From: Chromatiales bacterium
GTDB taxonomy: Bacteria > Pseudomonadota > Gammaproteobacteria > SZUA-152
Direction: 5' to 3'
NCBI GenBank assembly: GCA_026982555.1
Contig: JALSGT010000150.1
Span: 1-41,243 of the forward strand
DNA length: 41,243 nucleotides
The notes below the pieces were generated by a model, which was not told the origin of the DNA, did not search any database, and worked only from the letters and a program-made list of their open reading frames with translations. Both the position numbers and the translations under genes were made by a program. Of the stretch, positions 24,435-33,197 are shown piece after piece (position 1 is the first letter of the stretch; each line of letters opens with the position of its first letter).

Positions 24435-25133
24435 TCAATTGATCGCCATTTTCAGTTGTGTCCCTTCACGCTGCCGGGGCGATGAAAGGCGCGCATGCCG
24501 CACTCGCTGTTTCCGTTTTGTCGCACGAAACAACACGCCCCAGGCATTACCGGCTTCAGCTGCCTGACGCAGACAATCCAGCGTTTGCGCATCACCTTTT
24601 TCCAGCCATGCCAGTACAGCACCGCAAGTACCCGAACGCAGAGTCTGCTCCAGAACATCAAAACCGTTAGCACTATCGGAATGCACCAGCAACACACGGG
24701 CCGGGTCAATACCTGCTTTTTTTAACTCATCAATACTGGGCAAACAAGGTGGCGCTACCAGTACCAGCCAGCGTTGCTGGCAAAAGCTGGCCAGGGCAGG
24801 CAGCATTTGTTTCAGGTTGCGCTGTAGATTATGCGACTGCGCCTCCGCACGACATTGTTCACCCAGTGAAATACTGCGGATTTCAGTCAATGCGCCAGTC
24901 GGCAGGACTTCCTCTGCTATCTGGCTTTTGCTGGCATTGATTACAGGTGCGTGACTGATTCTTTGCTCGTACCGCGCCTGACTTTTCCCTTTACCTTTTT
25001 TACCGGGCCTTAAATACCCTGAGAGTGAACGAATACTCAAGCGCCAGATCGCCTGCGCATAAAGACTAAAAGAACCACTGATCACATTGTGTCCGATTGC
25101 TTTTAACCCAAAGTATTCCGCTGTCCGTTTCAT
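24435..25133 (-). CDS. sulA: SulA-like cell division inhibitor with a long N-terminal extension
   Basis: The C-terminal half (about residues 105-205) is SulA-like: LPALASFCQQRWLVLVAPP, then PSIDELKKAGIDPARVLLVH, SANGFDVLEQTLRSGTCGAVLAWL and LRQAAEAGNAWGVLFR. SulA binds FtsZ and blocks ring formation during the SOS response. E. coli SulA is 169 residues. This one is 232, with about 100 residues before the core that are basic and resemble nothing I know. The ATG overlaps the lexA TAA by one base, so it is co-transcribed with lexA and controlled by the two LexA boxes upstream. The RecA-like fold of ImuA is an alternative family, but the AGNAWG block favours SulA. Confidence 0.85.
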   Translation of the reverse strand: MKRTAEYFGLKAIGHNVISGSFSLYAQAIWRLSIRSLSGYLRPGKKGKGKSQARYEQRISHAPVINASKSQIAEEVLPTGALTEIRSISLGEQCRAEAQSHNLQRNLKQMLPALASFCQQRWLVLVAPPCLPSIDELKKAGIDPARVLLVHSDSANGFDVLEQTLRSGTCGAVLAWLEKGDAQTLDCLRQAAEAGNAWGVLFRATKRKQRVRHARLSSPRQREGTQLKMAIN

Positions 25134-25738
25134 TATTTCACCTCGCCCCGAATCACACCGACAGCCAGACCTTCAATGGTCAAATCTTCATCGCGCAAAT
25201 CCACTTCGATGGGCTTAAAGCTGGGATTTTCGGGCATCAGGCGCACTTTATTACCGCGACGACGAAAACGTTTGACGGTCACTTCATCCCCCAGACGTGC
25301 TACTACAATCTGACCACTGCGCACGTCCTGTGTGCGATGCACTGCCAGCAGATCACCGTTAAGGATGCCCACATCACGCATGCTCATACCCTTTACCCGC
25401 AGCAGATAATCTGCTGCGGGGTAAAAAATGGCAGCATCCATTTGATAATGCTCTTCGATATTTTCTTCTGCCAGAATCGGGTTGCCAGCCGCCACCCGCC
25501 CGATCACAGGTAAACCCTGCTCTTTGTTGTCTACAATGCGAATCCCCCGTGAGGAACCGGCATACATTTCGATGGCCCCTTTGTTCAACAAGGCCTTGAG
25601 GTGATCTTCCGCCGCGTTGGCAGAACGAAAGCCCATGGCGTCAGCTATTTCCACCCGGGTGGGCGGCATATTGTATTCTTCGATGAAGTCGCGAATCATG
25701 TCCAGCACCTGTTGCTGTCGATTGGTTAACTCTTTCAT
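25133..25738 (-). CDS. lexA: SOS repressor LexA
   Basis: At 201 residues it matches E. coli LexA closely. The winged helix-turn-helix is [33 protein letters not shown]. The cleavage site is Ala84-Gly85 in RVAAGNP (usually AAGEP). The self-cleavage dyad is Ser119 (KGMSMRD) and Lys156 (VTVKRF), the same numbers as in E. coli. It represses SOS genes and is cleaved when RecA filaments form. AGGAGG-like GGAGGATC upstream of the ATG supports the start. Two perfect LexA boxes lie at 25772 and 25803, so it represses itself. sulA overlaps its stop codon by one base. Confidence 0.98.
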   Translation of the reverse strand: MKELTNRQQQVLDMIRDFIEEYNMPPTRVEIADAMGFRSANAAEDHLKALLNKGAIEMYAGSSRGIRIVDNKEQGLPVIGRVAAGNPILAEENIEEHYQMDAAIFYPAADYLLRVKGMSMRDVGILNGDLLAVHRTQDVRSGQIVVARLGDEVTVKRFRRRGNKVRLMPENPSFKPIEVDLRDEDLTIEGLAVGVIRGEVK

Positions 25739-25771
25739 ATTAAGATCCTCCTGAAATTTTCCTGATATCTG

Positions 25772-25787
25772 CTGTCAATTCATACAG
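25772..25787. promoter_or_regulatory. LexA box 1 (CTGTCAATTCATACAG)
   Basis: The site is an exact CTGT-N8-ACAG, the gammaproteobacterial SOS box, 34 bases upstream of the lexA start codon. Together with the second box 31 bases (about three helical turns, centre to centre) further upstream it should give tight autoregulation of lexA-sulA. Confidence 0.9.
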
Positions 25788-25802
25788 CAATTAGTTGTTT
25801 TT

Positions 25803-25818
25803 CTGTCATTATATACAG
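25803..25818. promoter_or_regulatory. LexA box 2 (CTGTCATTATATACAG)
   Basis: This is a second exact CTGT-N8-ACAG with an AT-rich centre, close to the E. coli consensus. The two sites have their centres 31 bp apart on the same face of the helix, as at the E. coli lexA promoter. Confidence 0.9.
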
Positions 25819-26104
25819 TAATTTTCATTCTGCAAGCCCTCCTGCATGCAAAATAACCCCGGGTTAGTCCGTTAACCGCTGCGAGGCAAGGATGAACGCC
25901 GGGCAATCAACGCACTCATCGACAGACCAAGCCTCATCTGCCGGGTGCGGGGTACCTCAACCTACCCAGCAACTCTGAACGCCCAAACCAGCACATGCGC
26001 TCTGCCTCCCTTATAACCGTCAGGCTAAGCTCTGCCCGGAAAGAGAGTGAAACCAGGGCATTACCGGTTTTTTGTCTGCTCTCTTCAATACAGAGAGTAA
26101 AACC

Positions 26105-26134
26105 GTAGGGTGGAACAAGCGCAGCGGTTCCACC
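26105..26134. repeat. GGTGGAAC hairpin repeat (left member of an inverted pair)
   Basis: GTAGGGTGGAACAAGCGCAG continues into CGGTTCCACC, identical over 30 bases to the right arm of the 20220-20280 repeat and to 36509-36538. Its opposite-facing partner is at 26310-26339. Confidence 0.75.
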
Positions 26135-26309
26135 AATGGGGCGATAAGAAACAACAAATAGCCTTTGTACCCACCACCACTGACAAAAACCCACAACCTG
26201 ACCGCTTGAAAGCGGGAAAAAAGCCTTCATGCAATCACAGCTCACCAGCCAATGGCGACTCAAGGTGGGCATCCATAGCGGATCGAACCTTGAGGTCTCT
26301 TTCCCGTCT

Positions 26310-26339
26310 GGTGGAACCGCTACGCTTGTTCCACCCTAC
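26310..26339. repeat. GGTGGAAC hairpin repeat (right member of an inverted pair)
   Basis: GGTGGAACCGCTACGCTTGT continues into TCCACCCTAC, the reverse complement of the 26105 unit with one difference. Its left flank (CTCTTTCC-GT) is shared with the 36393 copy, so the repeated unit is longer than the hairpin. Confidence 0.75.
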
Positions 26340-26569
26340 CCGGCTTAGCCTGACAGCTATGCCCCCCTCTCAATTTATAAACCGCTACAACAACAATAAA
26401 AAACTGAAACCCTTGGTAAGTTATTAGCTCTACCCCGGCAATCAACCGCGCCTGAAAGCCGCCAACGGGGACAGAATTCCCACAAATGCCAAAAATTACA
26501 TGACAGCCTCGCGCCACATCCGTTAGCATGCAAAATACTGAAACCTGCAGAATTAATGAGAGGTGCAAC

Positions 26570-27328
26570 ATGCTCAGCGAAATATCACTCATGGCCTGGA
26601 TGAGCGGAGCCATTGTATTTGCCATCGGCGGCGGCGTGGGATTTTATATCGCCCGACAAGTAAAGGATAAACACACACTGGGATTGGAAAAACAATTGGA
26701 AACGACGCAAAACCAGCTTAGTGAATATCAGGGTGAGGTCAACCGTCACTTCCTCAAAACATCCCTGTTGTTCAACAAACTCACTGATGATTACCGCGAA
26801 GTGTATGAACACCTGGCCACTGGCGCACAAAAACTCTGCAACGATAAACCCCTCGCCACCACGCTGGATCTGCCGGAGACAAAAATTCTCACCGCCGCAG
26901 GTGCCAGCGCCACGGTCGCCAGCGAGGAAAAACCGACAGTTGATGCCATTGCTCCCGCACCTTCAGATACCGGGCATGATGGCGCCACACAGCCTGATAC
27001 TGAGGAGGCTATGGCAACCACCGCTGAAACAACAACCGAAGCGGTGACCATTGAAGATACCGACCCGCCAAAAGAAACGGTGGAAAAACAGGTCGAAAAA
27101 GTGAAAACGCACGCGGAATCGTCCGGTACTGAGCCTTCAGTCACGGAAGAAACAACACCCGTCATTGCGGAAACTGCTGACAGCCCCCCCGCCATCACCG
27201 AAGAAGAATTGAAAACGCTGGAGGCCAGCGAGCAGAAAAAAAACGAGGAAGACGATATTCCTCTTGGTGCCGAATCCACCCCCAGTGTAAAACCGGAGCA
27301 TCATAAAACCCACCCGTCAATTCACTGA
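26570..27328 (+). CDS. YhcB/ZapG-like (DUF1043) inner-membrane protein with a long acidic tail
   Basis: From the chosen start the protein is 252 residues. One N-terminal membrane helix (about 6-27) is followed by the DUF1043 coiled-coil core: GLEKQLETTQNQLSEYQGEVNRHFLKTSLLFNKLTDDYREVYEHLATGA. YhcB/ZapG takes part in envelope growth and cell division in enterics. After about residue 110 the tail is low-complexity, rich in Thr, Glu, Pro and Ala (for example EAMATTAETTTEAVTIED), and about twice the length of the core. E. coli YhcB is 132 residues, so the tail is a large extension. The start at 26570 is preferred to 26528 because AGAGG lies six bases before this ATG. Confidence 0.85.
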   Translation: MLSEISLMAWMSGAIVFAIGGGVGFYIARQVKDKHTLGLEKQLETTQNQLSEYQGEVNRHFLKTSLLFNKLTDDYREVYEHLATGAQKLCNDKPLATTLDLPETKILTAAGASATVASEEKPTVDAIAPAPSDTGHDGATQPDTEEAMATTAETTTEAVTIEDTDPPKETVEKQVEKVKTHAESSGTEPSVTEETTPVIAETADSPPAITEEELKTLEASEQKKNEEDDIPLGAESTPSVKPEHHKTHPSIH

Positions 27329-27431
27329 ATTTTTCATTCAAAACAAAGCGCTCCCCTATTTCGGAGGGCAATCGCCAACCCTCCGAAACCTGCCGGATTC
27401 ACGCCGCCTGCCAGGGCTATATCGCCGCATT

Positions 27432-27477
27432 TTGTTGCATACGCATCATTCTGTCCTATAATGTGAGAATACAACAA
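27432..27477 (+). promoter_or_regulatory. promoter of the xre-res pair, flanked by inverted arms
   Basis: TTGCAT (27435-27440) and TATAAT (27457-27462) are separated by 16 bp, a good sigma-70 promoter. TTGTTG at 27432 and CAACAA at 27472 form inverted arms around it, and eight of ten bases agree in the extended arms. The Xre antitoxin probably binds here and represses the operon. Confidence 0.6.
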
Positions 27478-27493
27478 TCAAGGAGGCCGGCAT

Positions 27494-27850
27494 ATGGCGC
27501 TTTTACACGCCCAACCCATTGATAATAACGCTGTTCTTTCTGAGGCGCTGTTAAATACGGGCAAGGCATTAGGTATGACACAGGCTCAGGTAGGCAATGT
27601 TATTGGCAAAGATCGCACGACGCTGAGTCGCGGTCTTTCGCCCACCAGCAAGGCAGGCGAGCTGGCATTGCTATTTATCCGTTGTTATCGCAGCCTTTAC
27701 GTTCTGATTGGTGGAAAACCTGACGACATGAAGCACTGGATGCATACCGAAAATCGTCACACTGGCGGCACCCCGGCCAAGCAGGTTCAGACTGTACAGG
27801 GGCTCAACCACGTTCTTGAATATCTGGATGCCATGCGCGGAAAAATTTGA
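27494..27850 (+). CDS. Xre/MbcA/ParS-type antitoxin
   Basis: The 118-residue protein has an Xre-like helix-turn-helix (GMTQAQVGNVIGKDRTTLSRGL, about 28-50). The C-terminal MbcA/ParS/Xre toxin-binding domain includes ALLFIRCYRSLYVLIGGKPDDMKHWMHTENRHTGGTPAKQVQTVQGLNHVLEYLDAMRG. This combination is the standard antitoxin of RES-domain toxins. It should bind its toxin and repress its own promoter, which carries a strong -10 and a flanking inverted repeat. AAGGAGG nine bases before the ATG is a strong ribosome site, fitting the need for excess antitoxin. The toxin gene starts at its stop codon. Confidence 0.93.
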   Translation: MALLHAQPIDNNAVLSEALLNTGKALGMTQAQVGNVIGKDRTTLSRGLSPTSKAGELALLFIRCYRSLYVLIGGKPDDMKHWMHTENRHTGGTPAKQVQTVQGLNHVLEYLDAMRGKI

Positions 27851-28602
27851 TGGACATCTGGGCAACGGTCAGGGACAGGGTGACTCCCGAACATCTTGAT
27901 AATCGTTTACTGAGAATTGTAGAAAGCCAGGAACAGATTGCCACCAACAGCCTTGTTGATGACCTCGAAAAACAGGCTGCACTGGAAGAAATGCTGGACA
28001 GTTCAAAACCACCCGCACCATCACTCAATGGCGCATTACATTACCTGCTGGCAACCCCCTTTCGTTACCCTCCTCTCCCCTATGGCTCCCGATTTGGCGC
28101 AAAATATGAGCCAAGCCTGTTGTACGGTTCCCTGACAGAGGAAACAGCGTTTGCAGAAACCGGGTATTACCGCTTTTTGTTCTGGTCGGGAATGAGTACA
28201 CCGCCACCATCCAACAAACTCATTACCCAGCACACCCTTTTTTCTGTCCGCTACACGACGACTGCCGGGCTGAAACTTCAAAAGTTTCCTTTTAGTGACT
28301 ACCGGGATCAATTATTAAACCCTGTCAGCTACGAAGACACACAAAACCTGGGGCGCGCAATGCGTGAACACGGGATTGCTGCCTTTGAATATTTATCGGC
28401 ACGGGATTGTAATCACGGCATCAATGCCGCACTTTTCAACGCGGGCGCATTGGCCGCCACAACACCCAAAAACCAACGTCAGTGGATTTGTGAAACCACA
28501 CACGACACTGTGCGATTTTATTCAATGGCGGATAAAACAGGCTATCGTTATTCCCTCGACACTTATTTTGTTGAAGGGGTATTTCCTGATCCGGCAGTGT
28601 AG
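27850..28602 (+). CDS. RES-domain NAD+ phosphorylase toxin
   Basis: The 250-residue protein carries the RES core: FRYPPLPYGSRFGAKYEPSLLYGSLTEETAFAETGYYR, with the named Arg in SRFG and Glu in EETAFAE. The Ser lies in AFEYLSARD further on. RES toxins degrade NAD+, as in the MbcT/Res systems. An N-terminal region of about 70 residues precedes the core. The start is the ATG at 27850, whose A is the last base of the antitoxin TGA. The ORF track counts a TTG one codon earlier. With the antitoxin it forms a type II pair controlled from one promoter. Confidence 0.92.
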   Translation: MDIWATVRDRVTPEHLDNRLLRIVESQEQIATNSLVDDLEKQAALEEMLDSSKPPAPSLNGALHYLLATPFRYPPLPYGSRFGAKYEPSLLYGSLTEETAFAETGYYRFLFWSGMSTPPPSNKLITQHTLFSVRYTTTAGLKLQKFPFSDYRDQLLNPVSYEDTQNLGRAMREHGIAAFEYLSARDCNHGINAALFNAGALAATTPKNQRQWICETTHDTVRFYSMADKTGYRYSLDTYFVEGVFPDPAV

Positions 28603-28671
28603 TCTGCTGAAAATGTCGCTAATGTGAACCAGGGGTTTCAGGATGGCGCGTAGTGTGTGCCCACCCTGCCG

Positions 28672-28980
28672 TTATAAACGCCCATTCTGTTCAACAGCGG
28701 TCACCCAGTAAATGCCATGTTCGGCAACACCCAGTCTTGTGCCGCATAACGTTTCAAGCAGCGAGTCCACATCACCATCCTGCAACAGAATGTCCACCCG
28801 TACTCGTGGCGTATAACCAACCACCTTATCCCGCGCCGAAAGAAACGGGTCATTTTCAGCCTGTACACCATGCCCTTCCACATGGCTAAAAGTAAACCCT
28901 GATACCGTCTCCATGTTACGTAACCGGTCGGCCAGTTCCTGTTGTACGTTGGTGTGAATAATCAGCGTCAAAAGTTTCAT
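28672..28980 (-). CDS. DUF3240 family protein
   Basis: This small cytoplasmic protein of 102 residues has MKLLTLIIHTNVQQELADRLR, GFTFSHVEGHGVQAEND and a terminal GIYWVTAVEQNGRL. This is the ferredoxin-like fold of DUF3240, related to PII-like proteins. The family is regularly found as the last gene of heavy-metal RND operons, and here it overlaps the end of the cusA-like gene by four bases. It is thought to modulate the pump, possibly in response to metal or nucleotide, but no mechanism is established. Confidence 0.88.
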   Translation of the reverse strand: MKLLTLIIHTNVQQELADRLRNMETVSGFTFSHVEGHGVQAENDPFLSARDKVVGYTPRVRVDILLQDGDVDSLLETLCGTRLGVAEHGIYWVTAVEQNGRL

Positions 28981-31900
28981 GTCCGTTTCTCCCGTGGGTT
29001 ATTGTCAACACGCTGAGGTTGATGTTTCGACCCGCCTTCCAGCCAGGCATACAGGGTGGGCAGCAAAATCAGGGTCAATAGCGTAGAGGTAAACAATCCG
29101 CCAATCACCACCACGGCCAAAGGCCGCTGTAATTCAGAACCCGGGCCGGTGGCAAACAGCAGGGGCATGAGCCCCAGACTGGCAATAAGCGCCGTCATCA
29201 GCACCGGTCTCAATCGCCGTTCAGCCCCTTCCTGCACGGCCTGCAATACATTACGCCCGGCTTCCCGCAGTTGGTTAAAGTAGCTCACCATCACTACACC
29301 ATTGAGTACGGCCACACCGAACAAGGTGATAAACCCCACCGAGGCGGGCACCGACAGGTATAAACCAGATAAATACAGGCTGACCACGCCACCGATCATG
29401 GCGAAGGGAATATTGAGAATAATCAGCCCGGCCTGCCGCAGAGAACGGAAAGTGGTAAACAACATCACAAAAATCAGTGCGATGGAGATAGGCACCACCA
29501 GACCCAGACGTGCAGCGGCACGTTGCTGATTTTCAAACTGACCACCGTAGGTAATGTAATACGATGGGGGCAGTTGCAGCTCACGGCTAATCGTTGCGCG
29601 CACGTCATCAACAAAACCCACCACGTCACGGCCTTCGACATTTGCCTGAATAACAATCTGACGCTTGGCGGACTCACGGTCAATGGACACCGGACCATCC
29701 ACTTCACGAATGTCGGCCAGACTGCTGAGCGGTATTTTTTCCCCGTCCGGGGTTTCCACCCACAGTGCGCCAATAGTCGCCGGTGAGCTACGGGCCAGTT
29801 CCGGATAACGCAGTTGCACACCAATGCGCTGGTTGCCTTGAATCACTTCGGTGACCACGCGACCGCCAACAGCCACTTCCACCAACCGGTTGATATCTTC
29901 GATATTGATACCAAAACGTGCAATGGCCTGTGGCCGTATTTCTATTTGCAGATAGATCTGACCGGACAGCTGACCACGAAATACATCCACAGCACCAGGC
30001 ACCTGATTCACCAGTGCTTCGATCTGTTTGGATTTTTCTTCCAGTACATCAAGATCATCACCGTAAAGCTTAATCGCCATGGCAGCACGTACACCAGTGA
30101 GCATTTCTGACACACGCATATCAATGGGCTGAGTAAAGGCATAATCAATGCCGATAAACTCATCCAGTTTTGCGCGCAGGTTTTCCTGAAACTCCTCCAG
30201 GCTTACCGTCCATTGATCCCGTGGTTTGGTAATAATAAAATTGTCCGTCTGATGCAGCCCCATAGGGTCAAGACGCAATTCATCAGCACCGGTACGTGAC
30301 ACCACGCCAATAACCTCGGGCAGCTCCATCATTGCTTTTTGATGTGGCACATCCAGTTCCAGTGAACGTTCCAATGAGATGCTGGGTAGTTTTTCGATAA
30401 TCACCACAGTGGTGCCTTCATCCATCACCGGCATAAACTCTTTGCCAATCAGGGGAAACAACGCAATGGCTACCGCCAATGCAACCAGCGCACCTCCTAC
30501 CGCTGTTTTGCGCCGGGCCAGCGCCCAGTGCATAACCGGCAAATAAATGCGTTTTAATATTGCCAGCACTCGGCTATCACCTTCATGATCACCGCGCATC
30601 AGTAAACTGGCCAGCACCGGAATCACCGTGAATGACAAAATCAATGAGCCGATAAGCGCAAACGAAATGGTCACTGCCAGCGGAGTAAACATTTTCCCCT
30701 CCAGACCAGTGAGGCTGAATAACGGCAGGAATACCACGATGATAATCAGCACACCGCTAATCACGGGGGTGGCAACTTCCAGTGTCGCCCGATAGACCAG
30801 ATGCAGGCGATTAACGCCTTTGGGCGCACGATTCAGCTGGGTGTGAATATTTTCCACCACCACCACTGCCGCATCCACCAAAATGCCAATGGCGATAGCC
30901 AGCCCACCCAGTGACATGAGATTGGCGCTGATGCCAAACATGCGCATCATGATGAACGTAAACAACACCGACAGCGGTAAAACCAGCGCCACAGTCAATG
31001 CAGCGCGCAAATTGCCAAGCATCACGATCAACACCAGCAGCACCAGTAAAACAGCTTCACCCAGCGCCTTTTCCACTGTCCATACGGCTGCCGATACCAG
31101 TTCAGTGCGGTCATAAAAAGGTACCGTGCGTACGCCTTCGGGCAGTGCCGGTTTCAGCGCTTCCAGTTCTGCTTTAACACCTTCCACCGTACTGCGACTG
31201 TTAGCGCCCAAACGTAACAGAGCCAACCCGGTAACCACTTCACCCTGTCCATCAGCCGTCACCGCACCGTAACGGGTCAGTGAGTTAATACGCACTTCGG
31301 CCACATCACTGATATGTATCGGTATACCATTGCGGCTGGCAACAGTAATGCTACGAATATCCGACAAACCGCTCAGCTGCCCGGTGGTGCGCACCAGCAA
31401 CACTTCATTGTTGCGATTAATGCGGTCACCCCCCGCATTGCGATTGTTATTTTTCAGCGTGGTTTCCAGGTCATCCAGATTCAATCCATGCGCCAGCAAA
31501 GCTTCAGGATTGGCCACTACTTCAAAAACCTTGACCTCACCACCCAGTGAGTTGACATCGGCCACCCCGTCTACGGTGCGCAAACGCGGACGAATCAGCC
31601 AGTCCTGAATACGACGCAATTCCTGATTGCTATATCCTTCGCCTTCGACGCGATACATGAAACCTTCACCTAACGGTGTGGTGATGGGGCCAAGCCCACC
31701 TTCCACGCCTTCGGGCAACTCACTCCACACCTGGTTAAGGCGTTCGTTCACCTGCTGACGCGCCCAGTAAATATCGGTGCCATCCTCGAAGTCGATGATG
31801 ATAATGCTCAGTGCGTATTTAGTGGTGGAACGCAACACCGTTTGTCGTGGCAGGCCCTGCATTTCTATTTCAATGGGGAATGTAATACGACTCTCTACCT

Positions 31901-32078
31901 CGGTGGGTGACAGCCCTGGTGCTTTGACAATAACCTGCACCTGCGGCGCAGCAATGTCGGGAAACGCATCGATGGGCAGGCTCTTGAAGGCCCACACACC
32001 GGCAGCGGTCAGCACCGTCGCCAGTAATAAAAGCATCAACCGCTGGATCAGGGAAAAACGAATCAGGGAAGCAATCAT
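28977..32078 (-). CDS. heavy-metal RND efflux permease (CusA/CzcA family)
   Basis: The length of 1033 residues, two large periplasmic loops and 12 membrane helices fit HME-RND pumps. FKSLPIDAFPDIAAPQVQV near residue 30 and GLPRQTVLRSTTKYALSIIIIDFEDGTDIYWARQQV are diagnostic of this branch. The proton-relay Asp is in AIAIGILVDAAVVVVEN (about 395-412). The AxGxxxDxxxxxxEN layout is closer to the Cu/Ag (CusA) than to the Zn/Co/Cd (CzcA) signature. The three-methionine shuttle of CusA is not clearly conserved, so the metal stays open. It assembles with the adaptor and TolC-like channel encoded just upstream. Three bases separate it from the adaptor gene. Confidence 0.95.
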   Translation of the reverse strand: MIASLIRFSLIQRLMLLLLATVLTAAGVWAFKSLPIDAFPDIAAPQVQVIVKAPGLSPTEVESRITFPIEIEMQGLPRQTVLRSTTKYALSIIIIDFEDGTDIYWARQQVNERLNQVWSELPEGVEGGLGPITTPLGEGFMYRVEGEGYSNQELRRIQDWLIRPRLRTVDGVADVNSLGGEVKVFEVVANPEALLAHGLNLDDLETTLKNNNRNAGGDRINRNNEVLLVRTTGQLSGLSDIRSITVASRNGIPIHISDVAEVRINSLTRYGAVTADGQGEVVTGLALLRLGANSRSTVEGVKAELEALKPALPEGVRTVPFYDRTELVSAAVWTVEKALGEAVLLVLLVLIVMLGNLRAALTVALVLPLSVLFTFIMMRMFGISANLMSLGGLAIAIGILVDAAVVVVENIHTQLNRAPKGVNRLHLVYRATLEVATPVISGVLIIIVVFLPLFSLTGLEGKMFTPLAVTISFALIGSLILSFTVIPVLASLLMRGDHEGDSRVLAILKRIYLPVMHWALARRKTAVGGALVALAVAIALFPLIGKEFMPVMDEGTTVVIIEKLPSISLERSLELDVPHQKAMMELPEVIGVVSRTGADELRLDPMGLHQTDNFIITKPRDQWTVSLEEFQENLRAKLDEFIGIDYAFTQPIDMRVSEMLTGVRAAMAIKLYGDDLDVLEEKSKQIEALVNQVPGAVDVFRGQLSGQIYLQIEIRPQAIARFGINIEDINRLVEVAVGGRVVTEVIQGNQRIGVQLRYPELARSSPATIGALWVETPDGEKIPLSSLADIREVDGPVSIDRESAKRQIVIQANVEGRDVVGFVDDVRATISRELQLPPSYYITYGGQFENQQRAAARLGLVVPISIALIFVMLFTTFRSLRQAGLIILNIPFAMIGGVVSLYLSGLYLSVPASVGFITLFGVAVLNGVVMVSYFNQLREAGRNVLQAVQEGAERRLRPVLMTALIASLGLMPLLFATGPGSELQRPLAVVVIGGLFTSTLLTLILLPTLYAWLEGGSKHQPQRVDNNPREKRT

Positions 32079-32081
32079 GGG

Positions 32082-33197
32082 TTATTCACTCCCTGCGCCG
32101 TACTGCCAATGGGACTTGAGTTCAGCAACACCACGACTGACAACATTCGTGTCAGCCGTAATACCTTTGATGACCGGTATCCAGCCGCCCGTTTCGGTAC
32201 CGGCTTCAATCACCACCGGCTCAAATCTGCCATTACCCAGCACCTTGAAAACATAATTCTGGTCACCAAGCCGAAACACTGCCGAAGCGGGTACCATTAA
32301 TCCCTCACTGGCCATACCGCTGAGAGTGACTTCGGCATACATACCCGGCAGCAGCCGCCCGTCCGGGTTGGCCAGCACAATGCGACCGCTCACGGTCTGA
32401 CTCAAGGTTTTCACCTCACCACCCAAAGACTCCAGTGTCCCACGGTATATTTGTCCCGGACTGGCCTGCACACGAATTTGTGCCGCCGCACCTGCGCTGA
32501 CTTGCGGCAAACTGGCTACCGGAATCTGCACCATGGCCCACAGAGTACTAAGATCATCGACGCGAAAAGCCACTTGTCCAACGCCGAGCAACTGGCCGGA
32601 CTCAATCTCCACGCCTGTCACCAGACCATCAATAGGACTGATCAAATCAAACACCGCCAGCCGGTCGGGCTGTTTGGCCAGTTGTCTGATTTGTCTATCA
32701 GACAGCCCGGCCAAAGACAACAAACGACGACGGGCCTCCAATGTGGCGCGGGCACTTTTATATTCACTGTCCACTTTTAGCCAACGGCTTTCCGCCACCA
32801 CCCCGTCTTTCCACAAGCCCTCAATGCGAGTACGTTCGGTTTCGGCCAGCTCAAAGCGTGCCAGCGCCTCTAAATAACCAGCCTGTGCCTGACCCAGGCT
32901 ATGACTGCGCAACCGCGCCAGCACCTGCCCTTTGCGTACTTTTTCATTAGCAACAACACGCAACGTTGTCACCAAACCATCCACCACAGGTGCAACACGG
33001 TGGGTTCTGCGCCGATCAGCAGTGAGAATGCCGTTCAGCTTCAACTGTGTAAGACTTTCCCGGTGACTTACTGCAGCAGTCTCCAGACTGGCATTGGCCA
33101 ATTGTGCCGGAGTAAGTTGCAACTCCACCGCAAAAACGGATACCGGGGTAACAATAAAAAGTAATACAAAAGCCAACATGGTCATTGGTTTATTCAT
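32082..33197 (-). CDS. RND efflux periplasmic adaptor (CusB/CzcB family)
   Basis: From the chosen start the protein is 371 residues. A signal peptide (MNKPMTMLAFVLLFIVTPVSVFA) precedes the mature protein. Barrel-sandwich motifs follow: RRTHRVAPVVDGLVTTLRVVANEKVRKGQVLARL and LISPIDGLVTGVEIESGQLLGVGQ, with a helical hairpin between them. The beta-barrel and membrane-proximal domains are in the C-terminal half (GRIVLANPDGRLLPGMYAEVTLSG). It links the pump to the outer-membrane channel. The ORF track extends 70 codons upstream into the tolC-like gene. The ATG at 33197 with AGGA upstream is the likely start. It overlaps the channel gene by eight bases. Confidence 0.93.
   Translation of the reverse strand: MNKPMTMLAFVLLFIVTPVSVFAVELQLTPAQLANASLETAAVSHRESLTQLKLNGILTADRRRTHRVAPVVDGLVTTLRVVANEKVRKGQVLARLRSHSLGQAQAGYLEALARFELAETERTRIEGLWKDGVVAESRWLKVDSEYKSARATLEARRRLLSLAGLSDRQIRQLAKQPDRLAVFDLISPIDGLVTGVEIESGQLLGVGQVAFRVDDLSTLWAMVQIPVASLPQVSAGAAAQIRVQASPGQIYRGTLESLGGEVKTLSQTVSGRIVLANPDGRLLPGMYAEVTLSGMASEGLMVPASAVFRLGDQNYVFKVLGNGRFEPVVIEAGTETGGWIPVIKGITADTNVVSRGVAELKSHWQYGAGSE

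Larger units (their letters stand above)
25819..26569. other. non-coding stretch with an inverted pair of GGTGGAAC repeats
   Basis: Upstream of the LexA boxes no ORF looks real. The short ones near 26000-26427 run through the repeats at 26105 and 26310 and owe their length to them. The 175-base segment between the two opposed repeats encodes nothing I recognise. The right end carries the promoter and ribosome site of the zapG-like gene. Confidence 0.65.

Noticed and set aside
26110-26427. 105-aa plus-strand ORF and its minus-strand partner 25934-26272
   Set aside because: Both run through the GGTGGAAC repeats and have no features of a protein family.
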